Of a stretch of DNA of 64,000 nucleotides, positions 53,590 to 61,659 are shown one piece after another. Under the pieces are notes generated by a model. That model made no database searches and was not told where the DNA came from. It saw only the letters and a list, made by a program, of their open reading frames with translations. Each line of letters opens with the position of its first letter. Positions within the stretch are counted from its first letter, which is position 1. A program made the translations under genes and the position numbers. The DNA lies in the NCBI GenBank assembly GCA_003526845.1, contig DPVM01000004.1, positions 1 to 64,000 of the forward strand, written 5' to 3'. The stretch is from Oscillospiraceae bacterium. GTDB taxonomy: Bacteria; Bacillota; Clostridia; Oscillospirales; Acutalibacteraceae.

Positions 53590-54759
53590 TTATACAATAC
53601 TTTTACCGTTTCCGTTTTTATATGCAACTACCAAAAATTGTTGACCGTCTTCAAAATCATAAACACCGAACATAACATTATCGTATTCATTAAAATCATA
53701 TGAAGGTGAATTGTAGTACATATAGTAAGTTATATTATTAGTCTTATCTTCTCTTATTCCGTCATAAAAGAAACCTTTTGAGTCTAATTTTGAAGCATAA
53801 GTATCTTGCCAATTTTTATCTTTTGCCTCTATTTTGCTTAAATCATAGAATCTGGTAACAACATCGTTCTGATTTCTGTATTCAAAAGGAATAACGCCGA
53901 AAAAGGCGCCTATATCGGGAATTGCGTCGTTCTCATAAAACGATTCGGGAACCACAACGGTAACAGACGATTTATCGGTTGAAGTTGCTGCGGTAATTGT
54001 GCAAATACCGCTTTTAAGAGCTATAACTTTGCCGTTTTTATCAACGGTAGCAACATTTTTATTGCTTGAAGACCAAGTTATATTTGAAACGCCGCTGAAT
54101 GAAAACGTAAGCGCCTGACCGTTATAAACGGTATATTTACTGCTCTTGAATTTGAGCGCCGTTTTAGTGGTTACGCTTAAAGTTTTTGACCAAGAACTGT
54201 AAAAATACGATTTGCCAACCTTTTTGTAAGTACGAACGCGAACATAATATTTTCGATTACCCTTTGCATTCACACTGTAATAGGTTGTGGAATTTTTACC
54301 GATAGTTTTTGTGGCAGCATTTTTAAACGAACTGTTTTCGGCATATTGAACCTGATAACCGCTTGTTTGTGTGGATTGCTTTTTATATTTAACGGTAAAA
54401 GATTTAACCCCTGCGGAAACAGATGAAACTGAAGTTCCCTTAGGGACAATTTTAAACTTCAAAGACTTTGAGCCTTTGTATTTGCCTTTAAACTTTACTC
54501 TTACAGTATAAGAGCCGACATTTTTTCTGCCCGACGGATATTTAACTTTGTAATATTTTGTCGAAATTGTCTTGCCCTTTTTGTCTTTGGCAACTACTTT
54601 CGGTTTTTTCGCTTTGCCGTCATATGTGTAAGTTGATGTTGAAAGCGAAACGCTCTTAGGATTTTGAGCAGCATATGCCGATATTCCCGTAGCGCCGATA
54701 ACGCCGAAAAGCATAAGCAATGACAAAAATAGGCTTATAATTTTATTTGTTTTCACCAT
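53590..54759 (-). CDS. secreted Ig-like (Big_2) domain protein
   Basis: The 389-residue product has a signal peptide (MVKTNKIISLFLSLLMLFGVIGATGISAYA, cut near AYA-AQ), a first beta domain (about 35-110, KYYKVKYPSGRKNVGSYTVRVKFKGKYKGSK), a fibronectin-like part (about 112-200), a Big_2-like domain (about 205-270, SSSNKNVATVDKNGKVIALKSGICTITA) and a C-terminal domain of unknown type. It is probably a cell-surface or secreted protein; no enzyme motif is seen. It has no neighbour in an operon. Confidence 0.8.
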   Translation of the reverse strand: MVKTNKIISLFLSLLMLFGVIGATGISAYAAQNPKSVSLSTSTYTYDGKAKKPKVVAKDKKGKTISTKYYKVKYPSGRKNVGSYTVRVKFKGKYKGSKSLKFKIVPKGTSVSSVSAGVKSFTVKYKKQSTQTSGYQVQYAENSSFKNAATKTIGKNSTTYYSVNAKGNRKYYVRVRTYKKVGKSYFYSSWSKTLSVTTKTALKFKSSKYTVYNGQALTFSFSGVSNITWSSSNKNVATVDKNGKVIALKSGICTITAATSTDKSSVTVVVPESFYENDAIPDIGAFFGVIPFEYRNQNDVVTRFYDLSKIEAKDKNWQDTYASKLDSKGFFYDGIREDKTNNITYYMYYNSPSYDFNEYDNVMFGVYDFEDGQQFLVVAYKNGNGKSIV

Positions 54760-54826
54760 TCCTTTTTCCTCCGATATAATGATAAATCAATTATACCAAA
54801 TCAAATTATCAGTGTCAATTTTGTGA

Positions 54827-55171
54827 TTATAATTCAATATTGAGTGTTTCCGATTCGGATTTCACGCCGTCATCACAAGAACGCATTGCAATGATTGTTT
54901 GTTCAAAGAGTTTGTCCAAATCCCATTCGAGCAATTGAGCGCCGAATTTGATAACGTCACGCGAACATCCTGCGGCAAATTTTTTATCTTTAAACTTCTT
55001 TTTTAAACTTTTCACTTCAAAATCGCTTGTGCTTTTGCTTGGACGCATTCTGATTGCCGCACCGATAAGCCCTGTAAACTCATCAACGGCATAGAGCACT
55101 TTTTCCATTTGGTGCGCAGGCTCAACATCAACCGTTAAGTTATAGCCGTGAGAGTAAAAGATTAAGCGCAT
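54827..55171 (-). pseudogene. 5'-truncated HD-superfamily hydrolase remnant
   Basis: The 114 residues match only the C-terminal part of HD-domain hydrolases of a widespread Firmicutes family (VEPAHQMEKVLYAVDEFTGLIGAAIRMRPSKS, DKKFAAGCSRDVIKFGAQLLEWDLDKL). The N-terminal HD metal-binding motif is missing. In the reading frame a stop codon lies three codons upstream of the ATG, and only ~40 bp separate the ATG from the SGNH hydrolase gene. It is most likely a broken gene whose front has been lost. Confidence 0.7.
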
Positions 55172-55211
55172 CTGTTCTTAAAATACCTGAATCTATTTTT
55201 TACGCCATCAC

Positions 55212-55841
55212 TCAAACAATTTTTGAACTGACAAGAGTATTAAATATCACATCGGCAAGGATTTTGTGGCTCTCCTTTGTCAAATGCTCTTGGTCGGCAT
55301 CGCTCGGCTGAACATAATCAGCGGCAGAAATAATATTTGCCCCTCGTGAAGAAGCAATCTTTTTGTATTCGGGAAAAAGATTTTTTGCCGTTTCGACAGA
55401 TTGAGTATCAAACTCGGGGTCAAACTCCTTTTTCCATACATCGTTGCCGAGGAAAATCGGCGAAACAATCAAGATTTTTTCGGGTGAAATATATTTTGTC
55501 AACTCATCAACGCAAAGACCTATCCCCTTTGCGATTTTGTAGGGATTTGATTTATAGTATGATTTGCAATCGTTTGTGCCGAGCATAATAACGGCCGCAT
55601 CGATAGGATAGCTTGATTCCAAAATCTCGGGGAGTGATTCAAGACCATTTCTGTTTTTGCGATATGCGTCATCATAAATGGTAGTTCTGCCGCAAAGCCC
55701 CTCTTCAATTACGCGTACTTCGTGAGAATCGAGTTTTTCCTGAAGAATGCTTGTCCACCTGACGCCCCACGAATAGCGCTGTTTGGTATTGGGAATCAAT
55801 CCCCATGTGTTTGAATCGCCAAAGCACAAGAGCTGTTTCAT
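55212..55841 (-). CDS. SGNH/GDSL hydrolase family esterase
   Basis: A 209-residue esterase-like protein with block I LCFGDSNTWGL (nucleophile Ser10), the GTND block, and block V DQEHLTKESH (catalytic Asp-His). There is no signal peptide. It resembles cytosolic acyl or carbohydrate esterases; the substrate is unknown. I choose ATG 55841 after GGTGGTGAAAG, where homology starts, over a start 15 bp upstream. Confidence 0.9.
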   Translation of the reverse strand: MKQLLCFGDSNTWGLIPNTKQRYSWGVRWTSILQEKLDSHEVRVIEEGLCGRTTIYDDAYRKNRNGLESLPEILESSYPIDAAVIMLGTNDCKSYYKSNPYKIAKGIGLCVDELTKYISPEKILIVSPIFLGNDVWKKEFDPEFDTQSVETAKNLFPEYKKIASSRGANIISAADYVQPSDADQEHLTKESHKILADVIFNTLVSSKIV

Positions 55842-56230
55842 ACTTTCACCACCCATAATCTGTGTTATGGGTAAATAATATCACTTATTGCCTACCTTGT
55901 CAATAGGTATTGTATGTATTATGCAATTTTATTTATTTTTGTTCATTATTACCTCGGCAAAATGCTCAAATTTGTATTTTGCGCGCTTTTTGATTCCGTC
56001 GGCTTTATAAAAAAACAACTCGGTATTTCGTTATTTCTCAAATCCTTTGCAGCACACGACGTACAGGAGCCGTCGGTGTTTTTCGGATGATGCACAAAGT
56101 TAAAATTATCGCATGTGCAAAAATCAATTTGTTGATTTAAACACAGGAGAATTTTTAGTATAAAAACAAATCGATTTTAATACAACAAATACTGCAAGAA
56201 AATTTTTCACAAATTCAGTATTAAAACTCA

Positions 56231-56259
56231 TTGACAATCATATTGGGCAATGCTATACT
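56231..56259 (+). promoter_or_regulatory. strong promoter of the MATE exporter gene
   Basis: A perfect TTGACA (56231-56236) and TATACT (56254-56259) are separated by 17 bp, about 40 bp upstream of the terminator-like hairpin. Confidence 0.8.
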
Positions 56260-56265
56260 TCTTAT

Positions 56266-56351
56266 GTTCGCTCAGGGAGCGATTGTTCAGTAAAAAGCGA
56301 AAGCCGAACAGGTGCAGACTGAGACAGCTGTATCTTGTTCGGCTTTTTTGG
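56266..56351 (+). promoter_or_regulatory. attenuator leader upstream of the MATE gene
   Basis: A hairpin CGCTC/GAGCG (about 56269-56281) precedes a terminator of arms AAAGCCGAACA (56300-56310) and TGTTCGGCTTT (56336-56346) with T6. It lies between promoter and gene, so it would stop the message unless relieved. The ligand is unknown. Confidence 0.6.
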
Positions 56352-56433
56352 TTATATAATTATTGCGTTTTGCAATGTCTTTACAAAAAGCGAATGCAAA
56401 GACAACTCGATTGAATTTCAGGAGAATACAAAA

Positions 56434-57768
56434 ATGAAAAAGGATGAATATTTAATAAATGAGCCGCCCCTCAAGGCGTTGACAGTTTTTGCAATGCCGA
56501 TGATTTTAGGCAGTTTTTTTCAACAAGTATACAATATGGCTGATTCAATAATTGTCGGTCAATTTGTCGGTTCTTCTGCCCTTGCGGCAGTCGGCGCCTG
56601 TGCAGCACTTACAAACGTTTTTATATGCATTGCTCTTGGTGCAGGCGTGGGCGCAGGCGTACTCGTCAGCCGCTATTTCGGTGCTCAAAATTACGGCAAG
56701 ATGAAAACAATAGTTTCTACTTCGTTGATCAGTTTTTTGGTTTTAAGCATAATTCTCGGTGTTTTTGGTTTTTGCAGTTCTCATTGGATGATGAGCATAT
56801 TGCAAACGCCTGCAGATATAATGAAAAATGCGGTGCTGTATTTGCGTATCTATTTCGCCGGCTTTCCGTTTTTATTTATGTATAACATTCTTTCAACCAT
56901 GTTCACGTCAATCGGCGAATCGAAAATTCCGTTATGGCTATTAATATTTTCATCAGTTTTGAATATTATTATGGACCTTTGGATGGTAGGAGGTCTTAAG
57001 CTCGGTGTATATGGTGCAGCTCTTGCCACTCTTATTGCGCAAGGCATTTCAGCCATACTTTCCCTTTTGATTTTTCTTTATCGTATGCGAAAATATGCAA
57101 GTCCGTTTCATTGGTTTGATAAAACAGAACTTCGCTCCATGCTTAAAATCGCCGTTCCCTCTGTTCTTCAACAATCAACAGTATCAATCGGTATGATGAT
57201 TGTCCAAGCGGTTGTAAATCCATTTGGCACACAAGCACTCGCAGGCTATGCGGCAACGATGAGGGTGGAAAATGTTTTTTCACTGATATTTGTGTCTATC
57301 GGGAATGCTGTATTGCCCTTTGTTTCACAAAATCTCGGCGCTAAAAAATATGACCGTATCAAGAAAGGTTACCGTGCCGCTTTACTGTTAGATGCATGCT
57401 TTGCCGTTCTTGCATTTGTAATTATTGAAACAATGCACACTCAAATGTCTTCACTTTTCTTAGGCAAAGACGGAACAGCATTAGCATATCAAGTATCCGG
57501 TGATTATATGAAATGGCTCGGCTACTTCTTCATACTTATGGGCATCAAAATGGCAACAGACGGCGTTCTTCGCGGACTTGGAAATATGCGGCCGTTTTTA
57601 ATTGCAAATATGGTCAACCTTGCAATTCGCTTGTCTGTAGCATTGATTTTTGCACCGCATTTCGGCATCGCATTTGTTTGGATAGCCGTACCGGCAGGCT
57701 GGCTTGCCAACTTTATGATTTCTTATGCGGCACTGAGAAAATCCTGGCCAAATGATTCTTTGACTTAG
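56434..57768 (+). CDS. MATE family efflux transporter
   Basis: A 444-residue transporter with twelve membrane helices, exporting drugs or metabolites with H+ or Na+. It has the family opening LKALTVFAMPMILGSFFQQVYNMADSIIVGQFVGSSALAAVG and its repeat in the second half (AVPSVLQQSTVSIGMMIVQAVVNPFG). I start at ATG 56434 (MKKDEYLINEPP) after CAGGAG. It is behind an attenuator. Confidence 0.93.
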   Translation: MKKDEYLINEPPLKALTVFAMPMILGSFFQQVYNMADSIIVGQFVGSSALAAVGACAALTNVFICIALGAGVGAGVLVSRYFGAQNYGKMKTIVSTSLISFLVLSIILGVFGFCSSHWMMSILQTPADIMKNAVLYLRIYFAGFPFLFMYNILSTMFTSIGESKIPLWLLIFSSVLNIIMDLWMVGGLKLGVYGAALATLIAQGISAILSLLIFLYRMRKYASPFHWFDKTELRSMLKIAVPSVLQQSTVSIGMMIVQAVVNPFGTQALAGYAATMRVENVFSLIFVSIGNAVLPFVSQNLGAKKYDRIKKGYRAALLLDACFAVLAFVIIETMHTQMSSLFLGKDGTALAYQVSGDYMKWLGYFFILMGIKMATDGVLRGLGNMRPFLIANMVNLAIRLSVALIFAPHFGIAFVWIAVPAGWLANFMISYAALRKSWPNDSLT

Positions 57769-57779
57769 AAATATCTATT

Positions 57780-57826
57780 AACAAAACAGGTTTTCCTTAC
57801 ATATGGGGCAAACCTGTTTTGTTTAT
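57780..57826 (+). terminator. terminator of the MATE gene
   Basis: The arms AACAAAACAGGTTT/AAACCTGTTTTGTT close a 16-base loop and are followed by TTATG. Confidence 0.8.
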
Positions 57827-57911
57827 GATAAAATTATATAAATGCAGTTAAAATAATATTAACTCTTTTCTAATATTTTTTAATAATTATAGCAAAATTT
57901 CGTAAAAAACA

Positions 57912-57951
57912 AAAAAGGCCGTCTCACTTTCGTGAAACAGCCTTTTTTACT
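57912..57951 (-). terminator. terminator of the 162-aa hypothetical gene
   Basis: On the minus strand AAAAAAGGCTG pairs with GCCTTTTTT around a CAC...GTG inner stem. Confidence 0.75.
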
Positions 57952-57986
57952 TTTAAATAAAATACACAAAAAACATAAGTCAATTG

Positions 57987-58475
57987 TCAATCATCGCAAA
58001 TGTTTTTAATCATTCCTACCTCAATTGCGCAGAATTCTGACAATCCATCATGATCTCTCCAACAATATTCGACTCGTCTGACATTTTGTCTTACCGAGTC
58101 GAGTACATCAAGTCGCTTTATATAATCTTTATAATTGTATTCTCCATTATCTACATCAAGTTCAAGCGTAGGAAACACTGAAAGTCCATGACTCCAGAAA
58201 TCCATAAAGAAGTCGGAGCGTTTCTGATTTAATTCTTCGTAGGTATAAAATATAAATTCAACTTCTTTTATAGAAGTGACACTTTTAATATGCTCAATAT
58301 ATTTTTCTACGACCCATTCTTTCTGAGAATTGTTTAAAACACCGTTTCTTCTAACAATGACTCTTGGATTATTTTTTATCGGCGTAGAAATGCGTACTCC
58401 GTTCTGTATGACAGAAGCTTTCATTCCCAATCTTATTATGCGAGTCTTTCTTTTCTTATTGCTTTTTACATTCAT
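57987..58475 (-). CDS. hypothetical protein, 162 aa
   Basis: I recognise no family. The basic N-terminus (MNVKSNKKRKTRIIRLGMKAS) is followed by a mixed alpha/beta part: KEVEFIFYTYEELNQKRSDFFMDFWSHG, VRRVEYCWRDHDGLSEFCAIEVG. There is no signal or membrane helix. A GAGGAGAAC site precedes the ATG and a terminator follows. It is a single gene at the edge of an accessory region, and its codon use looks less biased than its neighbours' by eye. Confidence 0.7.
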   Translation of the reverse strand: MNVKSNKKRKTRIIRLGMKASVIQNGVRISTPIKNNPRVIVRRNGVLNNSQKEWVVEKYIEHIKSVTSIKEVEFIFYTYEELNQKRSDFFMDFWSHGLSVFPTLELDVDNGEYNYKDYIKRLDVLDSVRQNVRRVEYCWRDHDGLSEFCAIEVGMIKNICDD

Positions 58476-58601
58476 TTTTCGTTCTCCTCAATACCCCTAA
58501 CAGTATAAGGATAACAAACATTATCGCATTTGTCAATAGTAATTATTAGAATTGCCCATTTGAGATGTTGAACGACAATGTGCAGATAGCAGATAAGTAA
58601 G

Positions 58602-58707
58602 GAACGGATTGGGTGGATTGTGTGACACAAAGTGAACAAAAAGCGGTGCGAAAATAAAAAACGGCGTACGGAAAAGACCGTGCGCCGTAGTTTTATCTAT
58701 ATGAGAA
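58602..58707. repeat. ~105-bp direct repeat, copy A
   Basis: This stretch (from GGATTGGGTGGATTGTGTG to TTTTATCTATATGAGAA) recurs at 61199-61306 with about ten differences and one indel. It contains a stem GGCGTACGG...CCGTGCGCC. It ends at the integrase remnant. Confidence 0.8.
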
Positions 58708-58978
58708 TCCGATGAACGCTGTGCCGACAATAAAAAAGTCAAATTATCTTGTAAAGCAAAACAAAGAAGTGCTTCCCGTGTGCGAAACGATAACCGTATT
58801 TACCGATGAGGAAACTGAAAAGTTCAAAGCGGAAGCATAGAAGAAGTATCCATCAGGAAAGCCGAAACACAATCAAGCATCAGCATATATTCTCATGCTG
58901 AGCACGGGACTGAGAACCGATGAAGCGTTATTTGAGCAGATTAAAAAACAGCGTGAGAATTTCTCACGCTGTAAGTAA
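58691..58978 (+). pseudogene. tyrosine recombinase (integrase) remnant
   Basis: A frame reading FYLYENPMNAVP... TITVFTDEETEKFKAEA-stop-KKYPSGKPKHNQASAYILMLSTGLRTDEAL matches the middle of mobile-element integrases, with the catalytic Arg in GLRTDEA. An in-frame TAG lies at 58838-58840 and homology ends after DEAL, so the enzyme is dead. It is a relic of an integrative element. It starts within repeat copy A. Confidence 0.75.
58945..58972 (-). terminator. hairpin at the end of the integrase remnant
   Basis: The perfect stem CAGCGTGAGA/TCTCACGCTG is followed by TTTTTT on the minus strand, so it could end the redox cassette transcript. Confidence 0.6.
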
Positions 58979-59044
58979 TTAAATATTCAATAAAATGTTA
59001 TATGGTCAGATTTTCCAAATCAAATGGTGATTGATAAATAAATA

Positions 59045-59212
59045 TTATAAGCTATCAGACAACACCTTGATTTTTTCATCACAGCTACCATATACAAGTA
59101 CAACATTATCACCGTATTTTTTCAATTCATCACTTAAATTGGATAATGAATTTTCTCCAAAATAAAGTTTTATCAGATTACAATAACTAAAATTTCCTAA
59201 TATAATTTTACT
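59045..59212 (-). pseudogene. iron-containing alcohol dehydrogenase N-terminal fragment
   Basis: The minus strand reads NFSYCNLIKLYFGENSLSNL, then SDELKKYGDNVVLVYGSCDEKIKVLSDSL and a stop (59047-59045). This matches the first ~50 residues of Fe-type alcohol dehydrogenases (butanol dehydrogenase), with a deletion after VYGS. No start codon or ribosome site is left. It is downstream of the flavodoxin-like gene, where Clostridia often carry a whole ADH gene. Confidence 0.7.
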
Positions 59213-59239
59213 TCATTCTTTAATAATATAGAAATTTCA

Positions 59240-59779
59240 TTACACATTTTTACCCATTTGATAAGCAAGTTTTATTGCAGGGTGATTTTTAATTTCCCCT
59301 TTTTCATACACACCGCCGGCAACAACAGCTCCTTTTTCAACTGCACCTTTGACACAATCAGCATAACCTCTAAAGCAAGCCAATGTTGTGTCTGCTGACG
59401 ATTTTTCATTGTCTGCCATAGTAGTAATATAATAAAATTCCTTGTTTTTAACCTCTAACCAACGAGCAACGGTGCGGTCGATAACCGCTTTTAGTTGAGC
59501 ATCTATTGAATAAAAGTAAACCGGACTCGCCAAAACGAGAACATCAGCATCAATCATTTTTTGTAAAATCTCAGCCATATCGTCCTTAAATACACACGCG
59601 CCGCTATTTTTACTGCAATGGTAACAAGCAATACAAGGGTGTATATTCTTTTCGGACACATGAATTTTTTCAACATTATGACCGGCTTCTGTTGCACCTT
59701 TGGCAAATTCGTCACAAAGAAGGTCAGAGTTACCGCATTTTCGAGGACTGCCTGACAGAATTAAAACTTTTTTACTCAT
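59240..59779 (-). CDS. flavodoxin-fold NADPH-dependent FMN reductase family protein
   Basis: A 179-residue flavoprotein with the FMN loop SGSPRKCGNSDLLCDEF and CIACYHCSKNSGACVFKDD, as in iron-sulfur flavoprotein relatives, followed by ASPVYFYSIDAQLKAVIDR. It probably reduces a quinone or other electrophile. It lies 15 bp after the CMD-cupin gene and forms a redox operon with it. Confidence 0.88.
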   Translation of the reverse strand: MSKKVLILSGSPRKCGNSDLLCDEFAKGATEAGHNVEKIHVSEKNIHPCIACYHCSKNSGACVFKDDMAEILQKMIDADVLVLASPVYFYSIDAQLKAVIDRTVARWLEVKNKEFYYITTMADNEKSSADTTLACFRGYADCVKGAVEKGAVVAGGVYEKGEIKNHPAIKLAYQMGKNV

Positions 59780-59794
59780 AATTAAGTTCTCCCA

Positions 59795-60562
59795 TTAAGA
59801 ATTTATTGCGTTAAAATATTCCTCATCTGACACAGCTTCCAGCCATTCATTTGTTGTATTTTCTCCTGGAACTTCAATAGCTAAATGAGAAAACCAACTA
59901 TCAGGAGCAGCGCCATGCCAATGTTTGACATTCGCAGGAATATTTACAACATCGCCGGGCAGCATTTCTATGGCTTTCTTGCCCCATTCCTGATAATATC
60001 CTCGTCCGGCAACACAAATCAAAATTTGACCGCCACCGTTTTTTGCTTTATGAATATGCCAATTGTTTCTGCATTTTGGCTCAAAGGTTACATTGAAAAT
60101 GCCAACTTGGTCTTTAGAAACAGGAGCGAGAAAGCTCTTTCCGCTGAAATACTGTGCAAAATTGTCGTTCGGCTCGCCAATCGGAAATATCATTGATGAA
60201 GCATGTTTTTCAATCGTATTATCTTCAGTTTCCTCGTTCTTATCATTCCACACTTCTTTTGCCATACGAAATGCAGCCCAAGCTTTGGGCCATCCTGCAT
60301 AAAAAGCATTATGTGTTAAAATCTCCGTGATTTCTTCTTTTGTGATTCCGTTTTTCTTAGCATTTTCCAAATGGTAACGAAAAGCGGAATCAATTAAACC
60401 TTGCGACATTAAAGAAGTAACTGTTACAAGTGAACGGTCTCTAAGCGATAACTTATCTTCTCTGCTCCAAACCTCACCAAACAATACATCATCATTTAAT
60501 TCGGCAAATTTCGGAGCAAATTCTCCTAATTCTTTTCTACCGGCCGTTTGTTTTACTGCCAT
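59795..60562 (-). CDS. carboxymuconolactone decarboxylase-like protein fused to a cupin
   Basis: The 255-residue protein has an N-terminal CMD/AhpD-like domain (about 15-110; KNGITKEEITEILTHNAFYAGWPKAWAAF) and a C-terminal cupin (about 150-240; NNWHIHKAKNGGGQILICVAGRGYYQEWG with metal His). I start at ATG 60562 after AGGAGG. In other Firmicutes a MerR regulator, a CMD protein and an alcohol dehydrogenase share an aldehyde-stress operon (adhR/yraC type), which this resembles. Confidence 0.88.
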   Translation of the reverse strand: MAVKQTAGRKELGEFAPKFAELNDDVLFGEVWSREDKLSLRDRSLVTVTSLMSQGLIDSAFRYHLENAKKNGITKEEITEILTHNAFYAGWPKAWAAFRMAKEVWNDKNEETEDNTIEKHASSMIFPIGEPNDNFAQYFSGKSFLAPVSKDQVGIFNVTFEPKCRNNWHIHKAKNGGGQILICVAGRGYYQEWGKKAIEMLPGDVVNIPANVKHWHGAAPDSWFSHLAIEVPGENTTNEWLEAVSDEEYFNAINS

Positions 60563-60625
60563 AAATTTCAACCTCCTAAAAATTAAAATTCGCTATTGAA
60601 TATTTTTTTAATCTCTGTTATATTG

Positions 60626-60656
60626 ATAATAACACCTAAACCTAACTTTATGTCAA
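60626..60656 (-). promoter_or_regulatory. MerR-type promoter of the CMD-cupin operon
   Basis: Minus-strand TTGACA (60656-60651) and TATTAT (60631-60626) are separated by 19 bp. This long spacer is the hallmark of MerR-controlled promoters. The spacer carries AAAGTTAGGTTTAGGTG. Confidence 0.75.
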
Positions 60657-60685
60657 GAGTTTTTTTATTTTTTGGAGGGAAAAAT

Positions 60686-61126
60686 ATGTATACAATCGGT
60701 CAAGTATCTGAAATGTTTGATTTACCGGTATCAACTTTGCGTTACTATGATAAAGAAGGGCTATTTCCTGAATTAAATCGCACATCGGGAATTAGACAAT
60801 TTAGCGAAAATGAAATTGAGGCATTGCGTGTGATTGAATGCTTGAAAAAAACAGGGTTACAAATAAAAGACATTAAGCAATTTATGTCTTGGTGTATGGA
60901 AGGAAGTTCAACATATACCAAAAGAAAAGAATTGTTTGAAAACCAAAAAAAGCAAGTAGAAGCTGAGATTACCAAGTTGAATAAAACGCTTGATATGTTA
61001 AATTTCAAATGTTGGTATTACAGTGAGGCTATAAAAGACGGAAACGAAGATAGGATAAAAAGTATGATTCCTGATGAATTACCAAACAGCATTAAATCTG
61101 CATATATGAATTCACACAAAGAATAA
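60686..61126 (+). CDS. MerR family transcriptional regulator
   Basis: The 146-residue protein begins MYTIGQVSEMFDLPVSTLRYYDKEGLFPELNRTSGIRQF, the MerR winged helix, then a dimer coiled coil (KELFENQKKQVEAEITKLNKTLDMLNFKC). It is divergent from the CMD-cupin gene. It is probably an AdhR-like aldehyde or electrophile sensor; that is inference. ATG 60686 follows TTGGAGGG. Confidence 0.92.
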   Translation: MYTIGQVSEMFDLPVSTLRYYDKEGLFPELNRTSGIRQFSENEIEALRVIECLKKTGLQIKDIKQFMSWCMEGSSTYTKRKELFENQKKQVEAEITKLNKTLDMLNFKCWYYSEAIKDGNEDRIKSMIPDELPNSIKSAYMNSHKE

Positions 61127-61175
61127 AAAATTAGATAAAAAAGAAAAAGTAATCACTAACGAATTTGAATTGTGA

Positions 61176-61192
61176 TTGATGCTTTTTTGATG
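61176..61192. repeat. 17-bp direct repeat, copy 1
   Basis: TTGATGCTTTTTTGATG is found here and again exactly at 61643-61659. The pair brackets the second 105-bp repeat and the GC-rich patch. Confidence 0.7.
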
Positions 61193-61198
61193 ATATAC

Positions 61199-61306
61199 CA
61201 AACGAATTGCGTGGATTGTGTGGCACAAAGTGAACAAAAAACGGTGTGAAAATGAAAATTTGGCGTACGGAAAAGACCGTGCGCCGTAATTTTATCTATA
61301 TGAGAA
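61199..61306. repeat. ~105-bp direct repeat, copy B
   Basis: Second copy of 58602-58707. The shared block covers GTGGATTGTGTG, the hairpin GGCGTACGG...CCGTGCGCC and TTTTATCTATATGAGAA, then the sequences part. The two copies flank the redox cassette. Confidence 0.8.
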
Positions 61307-61580
61307 AAGCAAGTGAAATCGCCGTAAAACAAAAGCAATAGTTATCCCCACAAGATTGTCTAAGATATACAAACGGACTTGAAATTGCTTCGCAACCCCT
61401 CTTGCGATGCCCAAAATATGGCAGTGTTACGCCATATTTTGACCGCTGTGCCATCCTCGCCTCGCTGCATCTGCCACTGGCAGCGCTTGGCGACGAAGCC
61501 CGGCACGCGGTTTTGGAGCGAAAAGCACGCTTTCAGTTAAGCCGCGTGTCAAAATACAGTCCCCCTAAAATTCCGCATAA

Positions 61581-61620
61581 GAACAGCACTTTCAGGATTT
61601 GAAAGTGCTGTTCGTTTTTA
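61581..61620 (+). terminator. strong hairpin terminator in the scar region
   Basis: The arms GAACAGCACTTTCA/TGAAAGTGCTGTTC form a 14-bp stem with a short loop, then GTTTTTA. Confidence 0.8.
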
Positions 61621-61642
61621 TATTTACAGTTTTTGTTGAAAA

Positions 61643-61659
61643 TTGATGCTTTTTTGATG
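61643..61659. repeat. 17-bp direct repeat, copy 2
   Basis: Exact second copy of 61176-61192. It may mark one end of an old insertion. Confidence 0.7.

Larger units (their letters stand above)
55842..56433. other. intergenic region with MATE promoter and leader
   Basis: About 590 bp without a gene. The first 380 bp show no feature I can support, apart from an imperfect inverted repeat TGCACAAA...TGTGCAAA (about 56090-56122). The rest is the MATE promoter (56231-56259) and leader with an attenuator. Confidence 0.6.

Noticed and set aside
58533..58742. 69-codon minus-strand frame over repeat A, with a similar one over repeat B (61156-61338)
   Set aside because: The shared protein stretch comes from the DNA repeat itself. 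The frames have different ends, no ribosome sites and contain a palindromic hairpin.
61402..61602. 66-codon frame in the GC-rich patch
   Set aside because: It has no ribosome site, runs through two hairpins including the terminator, and resembles no protein; more likely a scar of mobile DNA.
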